Source: Streptomyces sp. V2I9
GTDB lineage: Bacteria; Actinomycetota; Actinomycetes; Streptomycetales; Streptomycetaceae
NCBI RefSeq assembly: GCF_030817475.1
Contig: NZ_JAUSZJ010000002.1
Coordinates: 3,858,626-3,922,625 of the forward strand
Reading direction: 5' to 3'
Length of the DNA: 64,000 bases
The translations under genes and the position numbers were made by a program. The notes beneath the pieces were generated by a model. That model was not told the DNA's origin, did no database searches, and saw only the letters and a program-made list of their open reading frames with translations. Numbering within the stretch: position 1 is the first letter of the stretch; every line of letters starts with the position of its first letter. Positions 16,651-25,496 of this stretch are shown in pieces.

Positions 16651-16990
16651 TCCGGCCCGGCGGCACGGCTCTCGGTCGAGGGGCCGCCCGGCGCCGGAAG
16701 CGACCATGGACGTCCTGCTCGCGCCCGGCACCGCCGCCGGGCATCGGTGGCCCCCGGAGTGGAGGCGATGAGCCGGAGCGCGCGGGGCGTTGCGTTCGTG
16801 GGGGTTCCGGCGCTGAGCGGGAGCACCCGGCCGCTGGACCGGCGGTCGCGGGCGACGGCGCAGGACCCGTTCGTGGACACCGCGTTGCTGCACGGTACGG
16901 CGGTCTGGCTGCGGGCGGGGTGTGCGGTGAACGAGTGAGGGGGCATCGGCCCGTGCGCCGGCGGCCGCGTTCAGAGGGCCGGTGTCCGGG
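16651..16990. other. gap between converging genes, nothing recognised
   Basis: 340 bp, uniformly GC-rich. A 63-codon open frame at 16747-16938 has no ribosome site and no recognisable product, and I do not regard it as a gene. Confidence 0.4.
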
Positions 16991-17019
16991 GTGCCGGGCG
17001 ACACGATGTCGCCCGGCAC
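16991..17019 (-). terminator. terminator hairpin of the secreted-protein gene
   Basis: A perfect 13-bp stem (GTGCCGGGCGACA paired with TGTCGCCCGGCAC) with loop CGA. It lies 19 bp past the stop codon of the leftward gene ending at 17038. It is symmetrical enough to stop transcription from both sides. Confidence 0.75.
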
Positions 17020-17037
17020 GCCACGTACGCCCGTCGC

Positions 17038-17817
17038 CTACCGCACCTCCACCCGATCCCCGTTCGACGAGTTCGCGCCGGATGTGGTGTTGCCGAAGTA
17101 CGTCCAGCGCCACGTTCCTGACGTACCCGCCTTCACCGTGGTCTTGAGCGCGCCTGTGCTGTTCGACTCCACCTTCTTGACCGTCTTGTACGAGGAGGTG
17201 CCCGCCGCCTTGAACTGGAGGCTCACCGTGCGGCCCGCGTATCCCTGGTACGTGTGGGTGTTCCAGTTCGCGCGGCTGACCCGGCCGGTCACGGTGATCG
17301 TCCTGCCCTTCCCGACCGGCTCCGGGGAGGCGTTGACCGTGAGGCGGGTGGCTCGCTTGACCTGGAGCGGCAGCTTCTTGTCGTCGATGTCCTCGGCGCC
17401 CTTGGGGAGGTACACCTTGGCCGCGGTCTTCCAGGTGCCCGCGTCCTCGTTGCCGAAGTCGTAGTGCCGTGGATCGATGGTCAGCCATTCCTCGAAGTCG
17501 CAGATGCCCTTGGCCTGGTCCACGACCTCGCCATCGCTGGTGATGATGGAATTCCACAGCGTTTCGCTGGAGCCCACCGTGCCCCGGTAGGGGAACACCA
17601 TCGGCCCGGACCTGTGCTTCAGCGTGGTCGTCATCCGGAAGGTCACGTACACCTCGACCTCCTCCTTCACACCGAGCACGATCGGCTTCCCGCCGTTCAC
17701 CGTGACCCGGCTGAAGGAGACCCCGCCCTCCACCGCCCCGGCCGGCACCGCCGCCACCCCGGTGAACACGGCCGCAGCCCCACCGGCCACCGCCGCTCTC
17801 CACACCGTTCTGCGCAT
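17038..17817 (-). CDS. secreted protein with Ig-like/bacterial surface repeats
   Basis: 259 aa. The signal peptide MRRTVWRAAVAGGAAAVFTG ends in a likely cleavage site after AVPAGA. The mature protein is beta-rich: an N-terminal half with VTVNGGKPIVLGVKEEVEVY, then a C-terminal Ig-like domain with VNASPEPVGKGRTITVTGRV and a sheet ending in WRWTYFGNTTSGANSSNGDR. This last pattern is common in Streptomyces exported proteins annotated as calcium-binding, but no Ca-binding loop is evident. The ATG at 17817 follows GGGGGCCAG. A strong terminator follows the stop. Confidence 0.8.
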   Translation of the reverse strand: MRRTVWRAAVAGGAAAVFTGVAAVPAGAVEGGVSFSRVTVNGGKPIVLGVKEEVEVYVTFRMTTTLKHRSGPMVFPYRGTVGSSETLWNSIITSDGEVVDQAKGICDFEEWLTIDPRHYDFGNEDAGTWKTAAKVYLPKGAEDIDDKKLPLQVKRATRLTVNASPEPVGKGRTITVTGRVSRANWNTHTYQGYAGRTVSLQFKAAGTSSYKTVKKVESNSTGALKTTVKAGTSGTWRWTYFGNTTSGANSSNGDRVEVR

Positions 17818-17960
17818 CTTCTGGCCCCCGCCCTGCTCGGGTTTCCTGCCGGAGGTCTTCCTCGCGGCTGATGGTGGGACCGGGGAGGGCTCTGCTCGGT
17901 TGTACGGGGAGCGGCAACGATCTGATCACCGCGGCCTCTCGCGGACCGGTGTCCCGCATC

Positions 17961-18404
17961 ATGCCTCGCCCAGCCCGTACCATCGCCGTCCCCTCCGGCC
18001 CAGATCACCTGCGCGGGGCCTGCGAGGAGCATGTGATTCGGCCCGCTGCTCCGTGGGCCACCATCTGCGGCCCCTGCTGCCGTGAGGAGCGACGCGCCTG
18101 CCGGGACGAGGTACGGGCGAGGGTGGCCAACTCCCTCGAACCGCCCTCCTGGCGCGAGCGCTTCGCCGCCGGAGGTGCGGGGGCCGGAGGTGCGGGGGAG
18201 GTGCGGGAGGGACGTACCGCGCGGAAGCGGGCGCGGGACGGTGCGCGGACGTGGGCGGGGGCAGGCGAGAAGGTGCCTCCCGAGGTCTTCTCTCGGCCCG
18301 CTGGGGAGTGCCTGAGTGGGGTGGCCGACGCGGGATTCGTCGCTCGTTCCGTCAGAGCTGTCACTCCGGGCATCTGCCTGCGGAGAGGTCGGATCATCCC
18401 CTGA
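17961..18404 (+). CDS. doubtful small Cys-containing protein
   Basis: 147 codons. The middle part shows strong third-position GC and a sensible-looking segment: RGACEEHVIRPAAPWATICG, then PCCREERRACRDEVRARVAN and PPSWRERF. The spaced Cys residues could bind zinc. The first 20 and last 50 residues look weak. The ATG at 17961 has no clear ribosome site, so the gene may be truncated or decayed. No family is recognised. Confidence 0.3.
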   Translation: MPRPARTIAVPSGPDHLRGACEEHVIRPAAPWATICGPCCREERRACRDEVRARVANSLEPPSWRERFAAGGAGAGGAGEVREGRTARKRARDGARTWAGAGEKVPPEVFSRPAGECLSGVADAGFVARSVRAVTPGICLRRGRIIP

Positions 18405-19021
18405 CTTTCCGGGAGGAAAGGATTTCCCGGCCCGTCCCCCGCCTGCCTTGACGGCGGATGCCGATGAGGCTGCAAGGCGAGGCCGGTCGTTCGGTGCCGG
18501 ACTGCATGTACGCCGATATCCGGGACCGAGACGGTCACTTCGGGCCACGTTATGGGCCACTGCCCAAGATGACGATCAAGAGTTTTCGGCCTGAGGAATA
18601 CGTGCTCCGGCTTCCCGCTGGTCCGTAGGGAGGCCGGTCATATGTGCTCCGCATATTCTGGGCGCACGGTGGTTGCCTGCCCTCGGAGGGGATTTCGCAA
18701 GCTCCTTTCTTATGGGCGGGAGGTCCCGCCTGCGGCATGGAGGTATGCGTCGGCGGAGGTCGAGCCATCGAGTTGCTGATCATCCACCTCTATCGCAAGC
18801 CCTGGCGGAATGGGAAGCTCGTCGTCCGCTGGTGAATTCCGTTGAGGGGCCGGCCTTTTCAGAATCGATGCTCACTCGGGCAAGGCTGCCGCAGGACATT
18901 TTCGGGCTGTCCGGAACAGGATCACACCTTCTGGTGGCCAGTTCTTTGCCATGCCAGTGTGTCGCCGCATCAGCCCGACTCGGCCTGATTCATGGCAAAC
19001 CGCACCCACCAAGGAGAAAAC
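18405..19021. other. gap of lower GC content upstream of the peptidoglycan-binding protein gene
   Basis: About 600 bp, noticeably less GC-rich than its surroundings (for example CATATGTGCTCCGCATATTC near 18640-18660). Open frames here lack codon bias. It may contain the promoter of the exported protein at 19022 and decayed or transferred sequence. No repeats or RNA structure were recognised. Confidence 0.35.
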
Positions 19022-19444
19022 ATGAGCATGCGGTCCTCGACGCGGTTCCGTGGCGTGTTCACCGGAGCTGCTGTCTGCTCCGCCCTCGCCCTCGGAACCG
19101 TGCTGGCCGGCCCCGGCACGGCAGCCGCCTCGACGGAGACGGGCCAGAGCTCGACGGCCGCCTCGGTCCAGGCCGCGTGTTCCGTCTATTGGAAGGTGGG
19201 TGTCGACTACGCGGGGCTGACCGCGGGCTACAGCTGGGCGTGGAATGTCGTGATCGAGCAGGGAGCCACCGGCGACCGGGTCCGGGAGATCCAGTGCCTC
19301 CTGGGCTATCACGGTTACGGCCTGACGGTCGATGGGCAGTTCGGCCCGGCGACCTACAACGCGGTCACCTCGTTCCAGAGAGCTCGGGGAATCGGAGTGG
19401 ACGGCATCGTCGGGCCGTCCACGTGGCGCCAGTTGCGCAAGTAG
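19022..19444 (+). CDS. secreted peptidoglycan-binding domain protein
   Basis: 140 aa. Signal peptide of about 35 residues (FRGVFTGAAVCSALALGTVL, cleavage near AAAS). The mature part is one PG_binding_1 repeat: GATGDRVREIQCLLGYHGYG, then VDGQFGPATYNAVTSFQRAR and VDGIVGPSTWRQL. No catalytic domain is fused, so it is a wall-binding protein only. The ATG at 19022 is preceded by AAGGAG; an ATG 30 nt earlier lacks one. It is monocistronic, with a strong hairpin after the stop. Confidence 0.9.
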   Translation: MSMRSSTRFRGVFTGAAVCSALALGTVLAGPGTAAASTETGQSSTAASVQAACSVYWKVGVDYAGLTAGYSWAWNVVIEQGATGDRVREIQCLLGYHGYGLTVDGQFGPATYNAVTSFQRARGIGVDGIVGPSTWRQLRK

Positions 19445-19456
19445 TGACCCCGGCTC

Positions 19457-19492
19457 CACGGTCCCGGCGCCGCCATCGGCGCCGGGGCCGTG
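19457..19492 (+). terminator. strong hairpin terminator
   Basis: A 16-bp stem with a single G-T wobble and a CCAT loop, starting 12 bp after the stop codon of the wall-binding protein gene. Confidence 0.8.
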
Positions 19493-19614
19493 GGCCGTGT
19501 GCCGTGGAACGCCTGGGGTGACGTGCTTGACCTCCCTGCCTCCCGGTCAGCCTGCCTGCCTCCCGGCCGCGTAACGCGTTGACCCGTGCCGTGCGGCAGC
19601 CGAAGATCGCTGGT

Positions 19615-20740
19615 GTGAACCCGCCCTCCGATGTGCCCCCGGACCAGCCCCCGCCGGCCGCGCCCCCGAATCAGCCCCCTTTCCAGCCTCCGTTCGAGCC
19701 TCCGTCGCCCTGGGCCCCACCGTCGGCCTCGGCCGAGTCGCCGCGCCCGGCCGGTTCGTCGTTCCCGCCGCCTCCGGCGTCCTGGCAGGGGGGCTGGGGC
19801 TCGCCCCCGCCGTGGAACCCGCCGCCGACCGGGCCGGTGCGCGCGCCCTCGGGCTCCCGTTACGACCAGCAGGGGCGCAACGGGCCAGGGCGGGCGGTAC
19901 GGCTGGCTGGGCGAGTTGGTGGTCGCCCTGCTGCTGATCGTGGTGGGCATCATGACCATCACCATGATCGGCGTGGTCATCGCCGACGTGCTGGACGTGG
20001 GACCCGACCCGGCGGACAGCGGTCTCTTCTTCGAGGACCCGGTCGCCGACCTGACCATCTCGCTCCTCGGCATCGCGATCGGCATACCCGTCGTCATGGG
20101 CGTCGTCCGGCTCCTGGGCCGCCGTCCTGCCGGGACCCTGTCGTCCGTCGCCGGGCGGCTGCGCTGGAGCTGGATCGGGTGGTGCGCCGCCGTGGGCTTC
20201 CCCCTGATGATCGTGCAGATCGGTGTGGGGATCGCCTGGACCTGGGATTCCGAGCCGCTCGTGGAGCCGGGCGGCGGCTTTCCGGGCTGGCCCTACTTCC
20301 TGCTGAGCATGGCCGTGATCCTGGCCCTCGTCCCGTTCCAGGCCGCCGCCGAGGAGTACATCTTCCGGGGCTGGCTGGTCCAGGTGATCGGGCGGGCCGT
20401 GCGTTCGCCGTGGCCCGCGACCGTCGTGGCGTCCCTGTTGTTCGCCCTGGCCCACGGGTTCGGCGAACTCACCGGATTCCTCCTGCTGTTCTACTCCGCC
20501 CTGTGGTGGGGCTGGCTGGTGATCCGTACCGGCGGCCTCGAAGCGGTGATCGTGCTCCACGCTGCCAACAATCTGCTGGCCTTCGGCCTGTCGGCGGGCT
20601 TCGGGCAACTCGACAGCAGCAGCACCGCCGCCGATGCCCCCTGGCAGGCCCTCGTCCTGGAACTCGTCTTCGCCCCGCTGTACTGCCTGATCGTGGCGAA
20701 GCTCGCGGATCGGCGCGGCGTCGAGCGGGTCAGCCCCTGA
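19615..20740 (+). pseudogene. CPBP-family (CAAX-type) intramembrane protease gene with an apparent frameshift
   Basis: The 3' part (about 19890-20740) encodes a multi-pass membrane protease with all three family motifs: EEYIFRGW (EExxxR), FALAHGF (FxxxH) and LHAANNLL (HxxxN). The natural-looking N-terminus, a Pro-rich tail from the GTG at 19615 (PPSDVPPDQPPPAAPPNQPP), lies in another frame. Reading past about 19888 in that frame gives Arg-rich nonsense, while upstream of it the membrane frame is equally unnatural. Removing one G from the GGG at 19888-19890 joins them smoothly as GRNGPGGRYGWLGELV. So this is either a sequencing/assembly error or a real frameshift mutation. Family members process or degrade membrane substrates. 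Confidence 0.75.
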
Positions 20741-20792
20741 GGGAGGGGCGGCCCCGCGCCCCGCGCCTCCCGGCCCGCCCTCGCGTCGCCGC

Positions 20793-20840
20793 CCCGTGCC
20801 GTGACCGTCCCGTGCCGTGACCGTCCCGTGCCGTGACCGT
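20793..20840. repeat. 16-bp tandem repeat, three exact copies
   Basis: CCCGTGCCGTGACCGT is repeated without interruption at 20793-20808, 20809-20824 and 20825-20840. It lies between the converging protease and permease genes, 8 bp from the permease stop. Confidence 0.85.
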
Positions 20841-20848
20841 CCTGCCCC

Positions 20849-22042
20849 TCACGCCGTGTTCAGGGCCACCGTCGGGTGCAGGCGGGCGGCGCGGATCGCC
20901 GGGTAGAGGCCCGCGGCCACGCCGATCAGCAGGGTCGCGGCCAGGCCGCCCGCCAGGGACCAGGGCGGGATCACCGCCGTCCACCCCTGCACGCGGGCGA
21001 ACCCGTACGTCGCCGCCGCGCCCAGCAGCGCGCCCGTGGCCCCGCCCAGCGCGGACAGCAGCAGGGACTCGGTCAGGAACTGGAGCCGGATCGCGTTGCG
21101 CGTCGCCCCCAGCGAACGGCGCAGGCCGATCTCCTGGCGGCGCTCCAGCACGGAGATGACCATCGTGTTGGCGACGCCCACCCCGCCGACCAGGAGCGCC
21201 ACCGCGCCCAGCCCGAGCATCAGGGTCGTCAGCCCCTTGTCGGCCGCCGCGCGTGCCGCCAGCGCGTCCGAGGGGCGCGAGACCCTGACGGCGGCCTCGT
21301 TGCCGGGGTGGACCGTACGGGCCAGCACCGCCCGTACGTCCTCCACCGAGGCGTCCGTGGACCGCTCGAAGATGGTGGTGGGGCGGCCGTCGAAGCCGAA
21401 GTAGCGTTCGGCGGAGGGGAATCCGACCAGCGCCACCCGGTCCAGGGTCGGGACCAGCTCGATGGGTTCGAGGATGCCGACGACGACCACCCGGACATCG
21501 TTCATCATGATCGTCTCGCCGGGGCGGGTGATGCCGAGCCGGTCCGCCGCCACCGTGCCCAGGACGGTCGTGGGCAGCCGCTCCCCGGCCGGCGTCAGCC
21601 AGGTGCCGCGGGCGACCTCGCCGCCGAGCGTGGAGAGCAGATCGGTCCGGGCCGCCTGGGCGGTGACCCCGGCGGTGCGCTCCTCGGGAACGACATCGCT
21701 GCGGCGGATACGGGCGTCGACCTCGGCGGTGGCCGTGGCGTGGAGCACCGGGCCGATCCGCTCGACCATCGCCACCGCGTTCTTCGGCAGTTCGACCGTG
21801 CCGCCGATCGGGGTCTCGCCCGCCTCGGCGGTGAGGAGGTTGGTGCCGAGGCGGTCGAGCCGGGACATCAGGTCCGCGCGGCTCGACTCGGACAGGCCGA
21901 CGACCGCGACCATCGTCGCGATGCCGATGGCGATCCCGAGCGCCGAGAGCACCACACGGGCCCGGCGCGCCCGCAGACCGACCGCGCCGACGCGCAGGAC
22001 GTCCCGAGGGGAGAGCCGGGCGGGCATCAGACCGCGGGTCAT
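20849..22042 (-). CDS. MacB/FtsX-type ABC transporter permease
   Basis: 397 aa. There is one N-terminal membrane helix (RVVLSALGIAIGIATMVAVV), a large extracytoplasmic domain of about 200 residues (MacB_PCD), then three C-terminal helices of the FtsX domain (starting LTTLMLGLGAVALLVGGVGV and ending GGLAATLLIGVAAGLYPA). The signature RRQEIGLRRSLGATR is the coupling helix that contacts the ATPase. Its start overlaps the ATPase stop by 4 bp (ATGA). With the ATPase and adaptor it forms a MacAB-like exporter or envelope-stress transducer. It is probably controlled by the divergent two-component system. Confidence 0.9.
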   Translation of the reverse strand: MTRGLMPARLSPRDVLRVGAVGLRARRARVVLSALGIAIGIATMVAVVGLSESSRADLMSRLDRLGTNLLTAEAGETPIGGTVELPKNAVAMVERIGPVLHATATAEVDARIRRSDVVPEERTAGVTAQAARTDLLSTLGGEVARGTWLTPAGERLPTTVLGTVAADRLGITRPGETIMMNDVRVVVVGILEPIELVPTLDRVALVGFPSAERYFGFDGRPTTIFERSTDASVEDVRAVLARTVHPGNEAAVRVSRPSDALAARAAADKGLTTLMLGLGAVALLVGGVGVANTMVISVLERRQEIGLRRSLGATRNAIRLQFLTESLLLSALGGATGALLGAAATYGFARVQGWTAVIPPWSLAGGLAATLLIGVAAGLYPAIRAARLHPTVALNTA

Positions 22043-22896
22043 GCGCCCTCCCCTGTGTGTGCCGGAGGGCATTCGTCCGCAGGCATCGGGGGGTGCCCGC
22101 CCGTACGCGGCGGAGGGCGGTTCTCCGTACGTGTCGCAGAGCCCTCGTCCGCGACGACCTCGCCGTCCCGGAAGCGGACCCGGCGCGGCAGCGAGGCCGC
22201 GATCTGCTGGTCGTGGGTGATCACGCAGACCGTGGTGCCGGACGCGTTCAGCTCGTGCAGCAGCTCCATGACGATGGCGCCGGACGCGGTGTCCAGGGCC
22301 CCGGTCGGCTCGTCCGCCAGCAGCAGGCTGGGCCGGCCGACCAGGGCGCGGGCGATGGCGACGCGCTGCTTCTCGCCGCCGGACAGCTCGCTCGGGGTGT
22401 GCGAGGTGCGGTGGCCCAGGCCCACCCGGACCAGCGCCTCGCGCGCCCGGTCGCGCCGCTCCCGGAGGGCGGCGCCCGTGTACAGCAGCCCGTCGGCGAC
22501 GTTGTCCACCGCGTCACGGCCCGCCGCGAGGTGGAAGTGCTGGAACACGAAGCCGATGTGGCGGGCGCGCAGGGCGGAGAGGCGGGCGTCGGAGAGCGTG
22601 GACACGTCGTAGCCGGCGACCCGGACCGTACCCGAGGTGGGCCGGTCCAGGGTGCCCATGACGTTGAGCATCGTGGACTTGCCGGAGCCGGACGGGCCGA
22701 CCACCGCGAGGAGTTCGCCCTCGTGGACGGTGAGGTCCACGGAGCGCAGGGCGTGGACGCCGCCGGGGTAGGACTTACCGGCGTCGCGGAGTTCGACCAC
22801 GATCGGCCGTGGCACGGGCGGGTCCGGACGGTGCGCGGGCGGGTGTTCGGGCGGGTCCGGGCGGTGCGCGGACGGGGCCGGGCGGTGTGTGGTCAC
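22039..22896 (-). CDS. MacB/LolD-type ABC transporter ATPase
   Basis: 285 aa. Walker A VVGPSGSGKSTMLN, Q-loop FVFQHFHL, ABC signature LSGGEKQR, Walker B LLLADEPTGALD and switch ITHD are all intact. Pro-rich tails flank the domain. I chose the GTG at 22896, which overlaps the adaptor stop by 4 bp. It powers the permease encoded immediately downstream. The LolD/MacB subfamily uses ATP hydrolysis for mechanotransmission rather than membrane crossing. Confidence 0.93.
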   Translation of the reverse strand: MTTHRPAPSAHRPDPPEHPPAHRPDPPVPRPIVVELRDAGKSYPGGVHALRSVDLTVHEGELLAVVGPSGSGKSTMLNVMGTLDRPTSGTVRVAGYDVSTLSDARLSALRARHIGFVFQHFHLAAGRDAVDNVADGLLYTGAALRERRDRAREALVRVGLGHRTSHTPSELSGGEKQRVAIARALVGRPSLLLADEPTGALDTASGAIVMELLHELNASGTTVCVITHDQQIAASLPRRVRFRDGEVVADEGSATRTENRPPPRTGGHPPMPADECPPAHTGEGA

Positions 22897-23965
22897 GGCT
22901 TCGCCACCCCCACCTTCATGCCCACGCGCAGCCCGTCCCCGCTGACCTCGATCTGCCCGTCCGCCGTCATGCCCGTCTCCACCCGGACCATCTCGGAGGT
23001 CGTGCCGCGGACGACCTGGAGGCCGTACCCGCCGTTCTCGCCGCGCAGGGCCACCACCGCCTCGACCGGTACCGCGAGGATTCCCTTGCGGGCCTCGCTG
23101 ACGAACGTGACGCTCGCCGTCGCCTCGGCGTCCTCGCCGGACACGGCACGGGAGCCACCGTCGAGGACCACCTCGACGGTGATGCCCTCCTGGCTGCCCT
23201 CGGCCTCCTCGTCCCCCTCCGGGCGCACCGTCCCGGCGACCTTCCCGGTCTCGGTCCTTCCGCTCGGCAGGGTCACCTCCACCTTCGTGCCGCGGGCGGT
23301 GAGCGCCCCGTCCGTCTGCTCCAGCAGGGCCCGCACGACCGGCTTGGTCGAGGCGATCGTCAGGACGGGCCCGTCCGGGCCGACCTGGTCGGCGAGGGCC
23401 GCGTCGGCGGAGACCACCGTGACCTCGGCGGGCTGGAAGACGACGTCGCCCCGGCCGACCCGGCCGGTGGTCTCGCGGTTGAGGTGCTTCTGCCACCGTT
23501 TGACGGCGGCCTCGGTGTCGGGGCCGTACTCCGTGTCGACGTACAGCCCGGCTCCGTAACCCAAGTCGCGCAGATTGCGCTCCAGTTGGAGTACGTCGCT
23601 GCCTCGGGCGCCCGCCTTCATCTCGCGGAACGCCGGGACCGGCCCGTAGAGGAGGGTGACCGGCTTGTCGTTCAGCTCGTACAGGGCCTCCCCTCTCCGT
23701 ACGGTCGTCCCCTCGGCGGCGGCCACCGTCACCGTGCCCTCCACGGCGGCCTTGACGGCGCGGCGCTGGGCGAAGTCGATCCGGCCGTCGACGGTCTTGG
23801 ATAGCACGAGGTCGGTGCGGACGACGGCGGCCGTGGCGGGCGGCAGGCCGTCCCCGTCCCGGCCCGCCGCGCCGGCCCCGCCGCCGACGCCGAGGAACAG
23901 GACGCCCCGGTGACGGCGGCGGTCACCGCGCCCAGGGCGACAAGGGCGGTGGTGGAGCGTTTCAC
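22893..23965 (-). pseudogene. HlyD/MacA-like adaptor with peptidoglycan-binding domain, apparent frameshift
   Basis: From about residue 20 on, the frame encodes an adaptor: a barrel-sandwich hybrid beginning VKAAVEGTVTVAAAEGTTVR, then a PG_binding_1 insert (GSDVLQLERNLRDLGYGAGL), then beta-barrel segments ending RVGMKVGVAKP. The true start is the GTG at 23965, coupled to the lipoprotein stop by GTGA, and gives KRSTTALVALGAVTAAVTG, a membrane anchor. That frame breaks at the C run 23905-23908: adding one C there would continue it as GVLFLGVGGGAG. Without the missing base the product would be truncated, so an assembly error or a null allele must be considered. The peptidoglycan-binding insert is typical of Gram-positive MacA-like proteins. 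Confidence 0.8.
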
Positions 23966-24621
23966 TGCATGCCGTCCAGACCGTCGAGGAGCTTCGTCCT
24001 GCACGCCTCACGGGCCTGCTTGTACGCGGGCGACTCGGGGTCGAGGACCGGGGAGCCGGGGTTCGGGTCGCCGCCGGGGATCGCGTTGCCGCCGGACATC
24101 ACCGGGTTGGTGAACCGGCTGATGCCGTTGTCCCGCATGCACTGGGCGTGCGCGAGCATCGATTCGTAGGACTTCTGCTGGTCACGCTTGGGCTCGACCG
24201 CCATGGACGCCTTGAGTTCGTCCACGCAGACGTTGTTCTTCCCGGCCTTGATGCCCTGGTTGCGGCCCGGCTGGGAGCCGAGTTCGTTGACCTTGGACCA
24301 GTCGAGGTGGCCGCTGAGCTTGGGGTCGGGGTACTCCGGGTAGCCGCCCTTGGCGCGCATGCACTGGACGAAGGCCACCTGGGCGTCGTAGAAGGCGCTC
24401 TTGCCGGCGGGCTTCGCGCTCGGCGCGCCGTCCTTCCCGGTGTTCCCGTCCTCGGACTGCTCGGACTTCGGAGACTTCGGGGACGGTACGTCGGCGATCG
24501 CGTCGCGGCTCTTGGCCCCGGCGTCGTCGTCGCTGCCGCCGCAGGCGACGGTGAGGGCGAGTACGGGCACGGCCACGAAGGCGGCCAGGCGGAGCCCGGC
24601 GGTGGTGGTGGGGAAGCTCAT
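23962..24621 (-). CDS. secreted lipoprotein heading the exporter operon
   Basis: 219 aa. The lipobox is in PVLALTVACGGS, with Cys near residue 27. A charged Ser/Lys-rich linker (PSPKSPKSEQSEDG) follows, then a globular domain with three or four Cys: VQCMRAKG, VCVDELK, AQCMRDNG and EACRTKLL. The two CMR-containing segments look like an internal duplication. This kind of lipoprotein often precedes Gram-positive MacAB-like genes. The ATG at 24621 is close to a possible leaderless promoter. The stop overlaps the adaptor start. It is divergent from the response regulator gene. Confidence 0.85.
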   Translation of the reverse strand: MSFPTTTAGLRLAAFVAVPVLALTVACGGSDDDAGAKSRDAIADVPSPKSPKSEQSEDGNTGKDGAPSAKPAGKSAFYDAQVAFVQCMRAKGGYPEYPDPKLSGHLDWSKVNELGSQPGRNQGIKAGKNNVCVDELKASMAVEPKRDQQKSYESMLAHAQCMRDNGISRFTNPVMSGGNAIPGGDPNPGSPVLDPESPAYKQAREACRTKLLDGLDGMQ

Positions 24622-24742
24622 GGGCCCTACGCTGGCCGTCGTGCGTGATGGCCGGTGCATGGGCACATGATGGGAACGTAACAATGCCTCCGACCTGCGG
24701 CTGAGCCCTGGGAGGGGGAGGCGGAGCGATGCGGGGCGTGCG

Positions 24743-24748
24743 CATAAT
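24743..24748 (+). promoter_or_regulatory. candidate -10 of the two-component operon
   Basis: CATAAT, unusually AT-rich for the region, ends 7 nt before the ATG at 24756. It fits a leaderless promoter and argues for the downstream start. Confidence 0.45.
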
Positions 24749-24755
24749 CGGCCCC

Positions 24756-25496
24756 ATGCCGCATGTGCTGCTCATCGAGGACGACGCGTCCGTACGGGAC
24801 GGGATGGAACTCGTGCTGCGCCGGCACGGGTACGGCGTGGAGACGGCCGCCACCGGCGAGGAGGCCCTCGCGCTGCTCGCCGGGGAGCGGGGCGCGCCGG
24901 TCGAGCTGGCGGTGCTGGACCTGATGCTGCCGGGGATGGACGGCTTCGAGGTGTGCCGCCGTATCCGGGCCCGGACGGCGAGTCTGCCGATCATCATGCT
25001 GACCGCGCGCGGCGACGACCAGGACATCGTGGCCGGGCTGGAGGCGGGGGCCGACGACTATGTGGTCAAGCCGGTCACCGCGCCCGTCCTGGAGGCCCGT
25101 ATCCGGGCCGCCCTGCGCCGCGCGGAACCGGCGGCGGGGCCCGGCACGGCGGGTGCGGGTGTCGGGGCGGGGGCCGGTCGGGCGGATCACGGCGACCGCA
25201 CCGAACACGGTGGTCTGGTGATCGACCGGGCCGGGCTGACCGTCACCAAGCACGGCACGCCCATCGCCCTGCCGCCCACCGAACTGCGGGTCCTGCTGGA
25301 GCTCTCGGCCGCCCCCGGCCGCGTCCTCACCCGCGAGCAGCTCCTCGCGTCGGTGTGGGACCACACGTTCCTGGGCGACTCCCGGCTGGTGGACGCGGCG
25401 GTGGGCCGACTGCGCGCCAAGATCGAGGACGTACCGGCCCGGCCCCGGTACGTCCAGACGGTGCGGGGCTTCGGCTACCGCTTCGGTCCGCTGTGA
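24756..25496 (+). CDS. OmpR/PhoB-family response regulator
   Basis: 246 aa. The receiver domain has the acidic pair in VLLIEDD, phospho-acceptor Asp55 in LAVLDLMLPGMDG, the Thr/Ser at MLTARGDD and the Lys in DDYVVKPVT. A Gly-rich linker leads to a winged-helix domain with VLTREQLLASVWDHTFLGDS and VDAAVGRLRAKIED. I prefer the ATG at 24756 (MPHVLLIEDD); the ATG at 24729 has a GGAGGCGGAG site, so a 9-residue extension is possible. The stop overlaps the kinase start (GTGA). It probably controls the divergent exporter operon. Confidence 0.92.
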   Translation: MPHVLLIEDDASVRDGMELVLRRHGYGVETAATGEEALALLAGERGAPVELAVLDLMLPGMDGFEVCRRIRARTASLPIIMLTARGDDQDIVAGLEAGADDYVVKPVTAPVLEARIRAALRRAEPAAGPGTAGAGVGAGAGRADHGDRTEHGGLVIDRAGLTVTKHGTPIALPPTELRVLLELSAAPGRVLTREQLLASVWDHTFLGDSRLVDAAVGRLRAKIEDVPARPRYVQTVRGFGYRFGPL

